From contig JBAZMD010000011.1 of the NCBI GenBank assembly GCA_041649955.1, forward strand, positions 1 through 27,209: a stretch of DNA of 27,209 bases. The letters run 5' to 3'. Origin of the DNA: JAQUPP01 sp041649955. GTDB taxonomy: Bacteria > Patescibacteriota > Patescibacteriia > UBA2591 > JAQUPP01. Made by a program: the position numbers and the translations under genes. Position 1 is the first letter of the stretch, and each line of letters starts with the position of its first letter. Shown here piece after piece: positions 22,781-27,209 of this stretch. Under the pieces are notes generated by a model, which was not told where the DNA came from, did not search any database, and worked only from the letters and a program-made list of their open reading frames with translations.

Positions 22781-22950
22781 TTTAGCAAATTTCGCCTGAA
22801 CGATATCGCGGAAAAGCCTTAGAAAATTAAGGAGTTTTATTGAAAAATTCATCTGTTTGACGACCTATTCGGGAGGAGTTATGAATTTTTCATAATAAAA
22901 CGAGTATAATTTTCAAGGATTTGGAGCGTTGAGTGAAGGAGAAATTTGCG
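22781..22950. repeat. ~170-bp hairpin element, copy 2
   Basis: Second copy of the element at 10955-11125. Outer arms 22785-22793 and 22941-22949 pair perfectly (9 bp), the middle arm GTTTTAT pairs with ATAAAAC, and GAAAAATTCAT pairs with ATGAATTTTTC. At four positions both partners of a base pair differ from copy 1 while pairing is kept. It starts 8 nt beyond the NYN stop and lies just ahead of pnp. Confidence 0.85.
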
Positions 22951-22957
22951 GCACTCG

Positions 22958-23476
22958 TTATTTGTTGTTGTTATATCTTTTAATCAAGAATTTTTTGATG
23001 TTCTTACTTAAATCCGTAAACTCGTCTACCATCTCGCTTAATTTTGATGAAGTGGTTTGTCCAAAAGCCAATAGTTCCACTCTGCAGCCCTTATTTTCTC
23101 TTAAATACGAAACTAACGGCATAAAATCTCCATCGCCTGTCACCAAGATAATTACGTCCACTTTGTCGGCTAATTTAATCGCGTCAACTGCCATTCCCAC
23201 GTCCCAATCTGCTTTTTTCATTCCGCCGGAAAAAATTTGCAGATCTTTTATTTTCAATTCAAACCCTTGTTTTGAAAGCGCCTCAAAAAAAGTTTGTTCT
23301 TCGCGGCTGTCAGATTTGATAACATAAGCGATGGCCCGAATTAATTGGCGGCCACCGACGATTTCTTCCAAAACTTTAGCAAAGTTAACATTGGCGTGAT
23401 ACAAATTTTTTGCAGAATGATACATATTCTGCACGTCAATAAAAACTCCTATCCGCTGATCTTTATGTTTGATCAT
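22958..23476 (-). CDS. NYN-domain (LabA/DUF88) putative ribonuclease
   Basis: PIN-like metal-dependent nuclease of 172 aa. Acidic residues at the family positions are D14 (RIGVFIDVQNMY), D92 and D98 (WDVGMAVDAI) and D115/D117 (VTGDGDFMPLV); together they fit a Mg-binding NYN site. It is a single-domain form without a LOTUS/OST-HTH domain. It lies 11 nt after rpsO and before pnp, so it is placed within the classic rpsO-pnp RNA operon. A role in RNA processing or decay is inferred from fold and position; the target is unknown. Confidence 0.9.
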   Translation of the reverse strand: MIKHKDQRIGVFIDVQNMYHSAKNLYHANVNFAKVLEEIVGGRQLIRAIAYVIKSDSREEQTFFEALSKQGFELKIKDLQIFSGGMKKADWDVGMAVDAIKLADKVDVIILVTGDGDFMPLVSYLRENKGCRVELLAFGQTTSSKLSEMVDEFTDLSKNIKKFLIKRYNNNK

Positions 23477-23487
23477 AATAAAATTTA

Positions 23488-23751
23488 TTATTTTCTTCTA
23501 ATTTTTTTGATAATCTTCTCGTAACTTTTTGGGTCGTTAGCTTGAAGATATTTTAAAAATTTGCGTCTTTGGCTGACTTTTTTTATCAAACCGCGTCTGG
23601 ATGAAAAATCATGAATATGAGCCTTCAAGTGTTCGGTCAAACTTTCAATCTCTTTGGTTAAGAGACCGATTTGGACCTCAGACGAACCGGTGTCAGTTTC
23701 GTTAATTTGATTGTCTTGGATAATTTGTTTTTTGTCTTCTTTTTTAAGCAT
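23488..23751 (-). CDS. rpsO: 30S ribosomal protein S15
   Basis: Primary 16S rRNA-binding protein of the small subunit platform. The 87-aa protein carries the S15 signature: DTGSSEVQIGLLTKEIESLTEHLKAH, then HDFSSRRGLIKKVSQRRKFLKYL. Length is standard. It has a short AT-rich upstream region (23752-23820) with a possible TTGCCA-N17-TAATAT promoter but no strong signal. It begins the rpsO-NYN-pnp run. S15 often represses its own mRNA through leader structure; none was evident in the 69-nt gap. Confidence 0.97.
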   Translation of the reverse strand: MLKKEDKKQIIQDNQINETDTGSSEVQIGLLTKEIESLTEHLKAHIHDFSSRRGLIKKVSQRRKFLKYLQANDPKSYEKIIKKIRRK

Positions 23752-23820
23752 AATTTAAGTTTAATTATAATATTATTATATTAGCATATTACGTTATCTT
23801 TGGCAACCCGAAATGATCAT

Positions 23821-25164
23821 TTATTCTGCTTCTTTTAAAACTTCTAAAATATAAAAACCTCTTTTTTCTCCTGGGGCGGAATCAACCTTGATTTTGACTT
23901 TATATTTTTTACCCGGATCAAATTTAAAATCTTTGGGAAAAATAGCCAATTTCCCCAGTTCCCATGTAATAGTTTTAATTTTATTTTCTTTATCGCGTGA
24001 AGTTCGCGGAGTGACTACGAATTCTTTGAAACGCAAATCAATTGCTTCTGTCATTTCTTTTAAAGATCCTTGTTTTGGAATTTCGCCGCCTAATTTTTCA
24101 ATCAGTTCTTGAAGTGAAATAGTTAAGGGTTTTTTTTCATCTTGCTTTTTAATCCACATATTCTCGCGAACATTTTTTCCCTGTGAAAAATCAATCTTTG
24201 ACAAATCTGCCTGATTAATTGAGATAAAAAAACTTTCAAATCGCGGAGAATATAAAATATAACCGTCATAACCGGCAGCCCTGACAGCCTGATAACCGGC
24301 AGCTACTTTCTTATCTATATCAATCACTACCTCGCCGAATTTCGTCTTAATAACAAATCCATTTTCTTTTAATTTCTCAATGGTTTCCAGAGAACTTTTA
24401 ATTGTTCCTTTTTGTTCCTTACTTTTTTGGACAAGACCATATTTTTCTAAATCTTCATCAGAAAGAATTTCTTCAGGTGAACGGCCTTGCTGAAAATAAT
24501 CATATAAATTATCAAAACTAAAGAATCTCTGGAGTCCCAAAACCGTGCGGTCGCTTACGGCAAAAAGTTCTTTAGCATTAGGATATTGAGCGCGGTCTAT
24601 ACGTGAAACAAATTGCGTCAGCTTATCTAAAACAGGATTTTTTTCTAATATACCTTGCGCGACTAGAGCTAAATAGACCACTCTGCACGTTGGCATTGTT
24701 TTCTCGTCTGATTCTGGGCCGTGATGATCAAACCAAGCTGTTTCATCCTCTTCTGAAACCACCAATCCTGTTTTCTTGCCAGTATCTAAATTAATTGCTC
24801 CGGGAACAAATTCGCCAGGCGGCACATAAGCCACGTCATCAATATTACAACCGGCCATTTTTAAAAGTCCCAAACTAGTTTTCCCGTCCAAATCAGTAAA
24901 GGGTAATAATTTTATTCTTTTTTCTTTTTGATCAAAACGCAAAATCCCATGAACAGCAAACCCGCGCCAAAGTTCAGTTGTTTTTTTTCTTAATTTCTCT
25001 TCGCTTTCTTCTTGCGTTTCGCCTCCAATCTCTTCGTAAGATTTTATCCGATTTAAAGTAATTTCCGTTGCTTTTTTAGCAAACTGGTCTAAAATAGCCT
25101 GATTTTTTTCGCGCTGAGATTTATGATTCTCAAATACTTGTTCTTGATTACGTTCTTGATTCAT
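23821..25164 (-). CDS. DHH-superfamily phosphoesterase-like protein
   Basis: A 447-aa protein I cannot name precisely. TDLDGKTSLGLL (90-101) fits the DHH motif D-x-D-x3-S, and WFDHHGPE (144-151) fits the DHH motif itself. FVSRIDRAQYP near 185 could supply further site residues. The C-terminal half (about 270-447) lacks a clear DHHA1 signature. DHH proteins cleave phosphodiesters (RecJ, NrnA, cyclic-dinucleotide phosphodiesterases). The first motif normally starts with a His a few residues earlier, which I do not see, so the activity may be altered. A consensus promoter precedes it by about 40 nt. rpsO follows 69 nt later on the same strand. Confidence 0.6.
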   Translation of the reverse strand: MNQERNQEQVFENHKSQREKNQAILDQFAKKATEITLNRIKSYEEIGGETQEESEEKLRKKTTELWRGFAVHGILRFDQKEKRIKLLPFTDLDGKTSLGLLKMAGCNIDDVAYVPPGEFVPGAINLDTGKKTGLVVSEEDETAWFDHHGPESDEKTMPTCRVVYLALVAQGILEKNPVLDKLTQFVSRIDRAQYPNAKELFAVSDRTVLGLQRFFSFDNLYDYFQQGRSPEEILSDEDLEKYGLVQKSKEQKGTIKSSLETIEKLKENGFVIKTKFGEVVIDIDKKVAAGYQAVRAAGYDGYILYSPRFESFFISINQADLSKIDFSQGKNVRENMWIKKQDEKKPLTISLQELIEKLGGEIPKQGSLKEMTEAIDLRFKEFVVTPRTSRDKENKIKTITWELGKLAIFPKDFKFDPGKKYKVKIKVDSAPGEKRGFYILEVLKEAE

Positions 25165-25206
25165 AAATAAAAACTAGATTTAATCCTAAACTATTAATTA
25201 TATTAT

Positions 25207-25235
25207 ATTATATTAAAAAAATGGTTTTATGTCAA
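25207..25235 (-). promoter_or_regulatory. Consensus promoter of the DHH-like gene
   Basis: Minus-strand TTGACA (25235-25230), 17-nt spacer, TATAAT (25212-25207): both boxes match the sigma-70 consensus. The start point would be near 25200, giving a leader of roughly 36 nt before the ATG at 25164, unlike the leaderless cases at gyrB, VanZ and the recombinase. Confidence 0.8.
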
Positions 25236-25312
25236 TTACCCATCCTAAAAATGGCGTCTGCATATGTGTTAAATTTCACTAATTGATTAATAGAAAAACT
25301 CTAAAATAAAAC

Positions 25313-25346
25313 CGCATCTTGTTTTTAAATAAATAAACAAGATGCG
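25313..25346 (-). terminator. Intrinsic terminator after the 133-aa gene
   Basis: Perfect 12-bp stem CGCATCTTGTTT/AAACAAGATGCG with a 10-nt AT loop, lying 6 nt beyond the gene's stop codon and followed on the minus strand by GTTTTATTTT. A T-rich run also follows on the plus strand, but no plus-strand gene would use it. Confidence 0.85.
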
Positions 25347-25352
25347 TAATTT

Positions 25353-25754
25353 TTATTTTTTTATCACCATTATCTCCTTTTGCTTTAGCAAAAGGTTTAA
25401 AACAATTTCAAATATCTTATTGGCCTTTTCTTTTTCTGTATAACCAATTTCTATGCTCTTCTGAAGCCGCTGCCGTTTTGTCTCGCCTTTCTCCATGTCT
25501 ACTATCAGAATATAATCCTTTTTCATATCCGTTATTGGATTGGGTTTCTGATCATTAGGAATAGTAGTTGTGTTTATTTTATTTTTTTCCAGTTCTCTTT
25601 CAAGCCCATGTAAAATCTTATTGTAAACTCTTTCTTTAGTATGGCTTACTTTAATGTACCCGAAACCTTCAATTCCTATTTTACCATTTACCAAAAAGGC
25701 TTTGCCTGTATGGCTTATAATAATCACAGCTCTATAAATTTTTCTTCTTGCCAT
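25353..25754 (-). CDS. Hypothetical protein, stand-alone gene
   Basis: I do not recognise this 133-aa protein. The N-terminal part (KIYRAVIIISHTGKAFLVNGKIGIEGFGYIKVSH) looks like short beta strands with a turn; a charged helix (TKERVYNKILHGLERELEKNK), a second strand (DYILIVDMEKGE) and a C-terminal helix (EKANKIFEIVLNLLLKQKEI) follow. No membrane segment, Cys cluster or catalytic motif is visible. It has the only strong Shine-Dalgarno sequence I noticed in the window (AGGAGG, 5 nt from the ATG), a candidate promoter upstream and a strong terminator downstream, so it is a monocistronic, independently controlled gene. Confidence 0.85.
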   Translation of the reverse strand: MARRKIYRAVIIISHTGKAFLVNGKIGIEGFGYIKVSHTKERVYNKILHGLERELEKNKINTTTIPNDQKPNPITDMKKDYILIVDMEKGETKRQRLQKSIEIGYTEKEKANKIFEIVLNLLLKQKEIMVIKK

Positions 25755-25835
25755 TCTTCCTCCTTTTTATTTACCCAATTTGACCAAAATTTCTTTCTTG
25801 AAATTTTATCACAAATTTGAGTATTAATTGTTTCT

Positions 25836-25864
25836 AGTTTATTATATTTTTGAGAATTTGTCAA
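25836..25864 (-). promoter_or_regulatory. Candidate promoter of the 133-aa gene
   Basis: Minus-strand TTGACA (25864-25859), a 17-nt spacer and TAAACT (25841-25836) precede the gene, leaving a leader of about 75 nt that ends in AGGAGGAAGA-ATG. The -10 box is a 4 of 6 match; an overlapping TATAAT is too close to this -35 box. Confidence 0.5.
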
Positions 25865-25872
25865 GCCCAAAC

Positions 25873-25900
25873 TTGACTAATATTTTTTTATCAATATTAT
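25873..25900 (+). promoter_or_regulatory. Candidate leaderless promoter of the VanZ-like gene
   Basis: TTGACT (25873-25878), 16-nt spacer and TATTAT (25895-25900) lie 7 nt before the ATG at 25908. Each box is a 5 of 6 match to consensus. The start point would coincide with the start codon. Confidence 0.6.
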
Positions 25901-25907
25901 TAGAAAC

Positions 25908-26309
25908 ATGACAAAATTAAAAACATGGCTGAATTTGTGGCTACCGGTTATTATTTGGGCCGGATTGATTTTTTATTTATCCTCTATTCCCGATTTAAGA
26001 ACTTCTCTAAGCCAATTTTGGGATACTGTTTTAAGAAAAATCGCCCACATGGCAGAATTTTGTATTTTATTTTTACTGTTGTTTCGAGCGCTTGATGGTT
26101 CATCTAAAAAACTCCGCCCGAGGCGGACCAGCCTTGGGCTGGAAAAAATGTTTTGGGCGCTTTTATTTTCCATTCTTTACGCTTTTTCTGACGAGTGGCA
26201 TCAAAAATTTATTTTCGGCCGAGTCAGTTCTTTAATTGATATTGGTATTGATTCTTTTGGAGCGATTATCGGATATATTATTAAATCTTCAAGCGCCGTA
26301 AAATCTTGA
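25908..26309 (+). CDS. VanZ-like membrane protein with repeat-encoded insert
   Basis: A 133-aa protein with about four hydrophobic helices (roughly 8-26, 46-62, 82-94 and 109-126). VanZ-family features are WAGLIFYLSSIPDL near the start, RKIAHMAEFCILFLLLFRAL and YAFSDEWHQKFIFGRVSSLIDIGIDSFGAIIG. VanZ proteins confer low-level teicoplanin resistance in one context, but most relatives have no known function. Residues 69-79 (LRPRRTSLGLE) fall in the loop after the second helix and are encoded by the double-hairpin repeat at 26113-26142, which keeps the frame. First plus-strand gene after a strand switch; the recombinase promoter overlaps its 3' end. Confidence 0.88.
   Translation: MTKLKTWLNLWLPVIIWAGLIFYLSSIPDLRTSLSQFWDTVLRKIAHMAEFCILFLLLFRALDGSSKKLRPRRTSLGLEKMFWALLFSILYAFSDEWHQKFIFGRVSSLIDIGIDSFGAIIGYIIKSSSAVKS
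26113..26142. repeat. Double-hairpin repeat inside the VanZ-like gene
   Basis: TCCGCC-CGA-GGCGGA then CCAGCC-TTG-GGCTGG: the inverted equivalent of 20434-20463 with identical stems. It is exactly 30 nt, divisible by three, and adds residues to a cytoplasmic or external loop without breaking the frame. Confidence 0.85.
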
Positions 26310-26333
26310 CACAAATAATTTATTCTGTATAAT
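26306..26333 (+). promoter_or_regulatory. Consensus leaderless promoter of the recombinase gene
   Basis: TTGACA (26306-26311), 16-nt spacer, TATAAT (26328-26333): perfect boxes. The -35 box overlaps the TGA stop of the VanZ-like gene, and the -10 box ends 8 nt before the recombinase ATG, so the transcript probably starts at or within 1-2 nt of the start codon. Confidence 0.8.
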
Positions 26334-26341
26334 ATGACGAT

Positions 26342-27209
26342 ATGGCTGAAAATCTCAAAAATTTAATCACTGAGTTTCTGGAACATTTGGAAATTGAAAA
26401 AGGTTCTTCCGATTTGACTGTCAGAAATTACAAATTTTATTTGGAGCGATTTTCAAAACAAACCGGCGCCAATTCGCCTCAAGAAATAACTTCGGATGTT
26501 GTCCGCCAATACCGCCTCTTTCTTTCCCGCTTGAAAAATTCCCGTTCTGAAAGCGGCCTTTCCACGTCCACTCAAAATTATCATTTAATCGCTTTAAGAA
26601 ATTTTCTAAAATATCTGGCCAAGAGAGACATTAAAGCTTATGCTCCGGAAAAAATTGAACTGGCAAAAACCGGCGAAAGACAAGTTTCTTTTTTAGAGGG
26701 CGATGATTTGGAAAAACTGCTTGAAGCGCCGTTTCAAATAGAACAACCGGATATTATAAAATTGCGCGATAAAGCCATCTTAGAGCTGCTGTTTTCCACC
26801 GGCTTGCGCGTTTCGGAATTGACTAATTTAAAAATTGATGATATTAATTTAAAAAAAGATGATTTCAGCGTTTGCGGAAAGGGTAAAAAATGGAGATTGG
26901 TTTTTTTATCAAATCAGGCGAAATATTGCTTGAAAAAATATTTGGAAACGCGGACTGACATGGAACCGAATGTTTTTGTCAGGCACGACAAAGCGGGAGC
27001 CGATAGCGCGAAAAAAGAAAAAGGACAAAAAAATAAACCGGGCCTCACTCCCCGTTCCATTCAAAGGCTGGTTAAAAAATACGCCAAAGTAGCCGGCATT
27101 ACCAAGAAAATCACCACCCATACTTTGCGCCACAGTTTTGCCACTGATTTATTGGCCGGCGGCGCGGACTTGAGATCGGTTCAAGAATTATTGGGACATA
27201 AAAATATTA
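26342..27209 (+). CDS. xerC: Tyrosine recombinase XerC/XerD family (3' truncated by window)
   Basis: Site-specific recombinase, probably the Xer enzyme resolving chromosome dimers at dif. 289 codons are present and the frame is open at the window end. The SAM-like core-binding domain spans about 1-95 (LITEFLEHLEIEKGSSDLTVRNY). The catalytic domain has the first Arg in LLFSTGLRVSELTNLKIDDI, the Lys region GKGKKWRLVFL, the H-x2-R box THTLRHSFATDLL and the LLGHKNI box. The Tyr nucleophile lies beyond 27209. A Lys-rich stretch near 240-255 (HDKAGADSAKKEKGQKNKPG) is longer than usual. XerC versus XerD cannot be decided; an integrase role is less likely given the lack of element genes nearby. Confidence 0.92.
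   Translation, partial: MAENLKNLITEFLEHLEIEKGSSDLTVRNYKFYLERFSKQTGANSPQEITSDVVRQYRLFLSRLKNSRSESGLSTSTQNYHLIALRNFLKYLAKRDIKAYAPEKIELAKTGERQVSFLEGDDLEKLLEAPFQIEQPDIIKLRDKAILELLFSTGLRVSELTNLKIDDINLKKDDFSVCGKGKKWRLVFLSNQAKYCLKKYLETRTDMEPNVFVRHDKAGADSAKKEKGQKNKPGLTPRSIQRLVKKYAKVAGITKKITTHTLRHSFATDLLAGGADLRSVQELLGHKNI

Noticed and set aside
26909..27133. Minus-strand open frame at the window end
   Set aside because: It is antisense to the recombinase catalytic domain, whose motifs are clearly coding on the plus strand.
5656..27209. Recombinase at the right end as integrase of the ftsZ-tail element
   Set aside because: It is more than 20 kb away, has the profile of a housekeeping Xer protein, and nothing in the sequence ties it to the 35-bp repeat.

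Overview
The window is a compact, AT-rich, almost wholly minus-strand stretch of a bacterial chromosome. I infer a Candidate Phyla Radiation (Patescibacteria) lineage from the short intergenic gaps, the near absence of Shine-Dalgarno motifs, the ybeY-dgkA-ftsA-ftsZ cluster, a DUF2304/GT2 pair, a ferredoxin oxidoreductase cluster and many small palindromic repeats, some read through inside genes. TGA is used as a stop (mtaB, the 252-aa gene, VanZ), so code 25 lineages (Gracilibacteria, SR1) are unlikely. No 16S rRNA or tRNA is present, so the lineage cannot be fixed further.

Layout. 1-245: intergenic, with an AAGCTA-type repeat. 246-2288: gyrB. 2331-5631: an accessory block of a SAM methyltransferase coupled to a two-helix membrane protein, then SppA and an Nmad3-type DNA-base-modification protein. 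5656-8865: core cluster ftsZ, ftsA, dgkA, ybeY. 8904-10907: porA, porD and porG of a 2-oxoacid:ferredoxin oxidoreductase without an adjacent beta subunit, followed upstream by a ferredoxin and a YtxH protein. 11681-15776: HIT protein, uridine phosphorylase, an ATP-cone/uridine-kinase fusion and MtaB. 16015-20408: HisRS, signal peptidase I, DUF2304, GT2 and a UDP-glucuronate-decarboxylase-like epimerase. 20510-25164: pnp, a NYN-domain nuclease, rpsO and a DHH-like protein. 25353-25754: an unknown gene with its own signals. 25908-27209: the only plus-strand genes, a VanZ-like membrane protein and a tyrosine recombinase cut by the window end.

Genes working together: division and envelope (ftsZ, ftsA, dgkA, lepB, sppA, GT2, epimerase); pyrimidine salvage (phosphorylase plus kinase); RNA turnover and ribosome maturation (rpsO, NYN, pnp, ybeY); low-potential electron transfer (por subunits, ferredoxin).

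Most interesting signals: (1) a 35-bp second copy of the last codons and stop of ftsZ about 1.8 kb downstream, bracketing nmad3 and sppA like the direct repeats of an inserted element; its two differences fall at synonymous third positions. (2) A ~170-bp element present twice (after the ferredoxin gene and between the NYN gene and pnp) that folds into a long hairpin, with compensatory base-pair changes between copies. (3) A ~210-nt inverted-repeat-bounded leader touching the start codon of the uridine phosphorylase gene, with mutually exclusive pairings. (4) Palindromic repeats read in frame inside mtaB and VanZ. (5) Promoters at gyrB, VanZ and the recombinase whose -10 boxes lie only 7-8 nt from the start codon, implying leaderless mRNAs.
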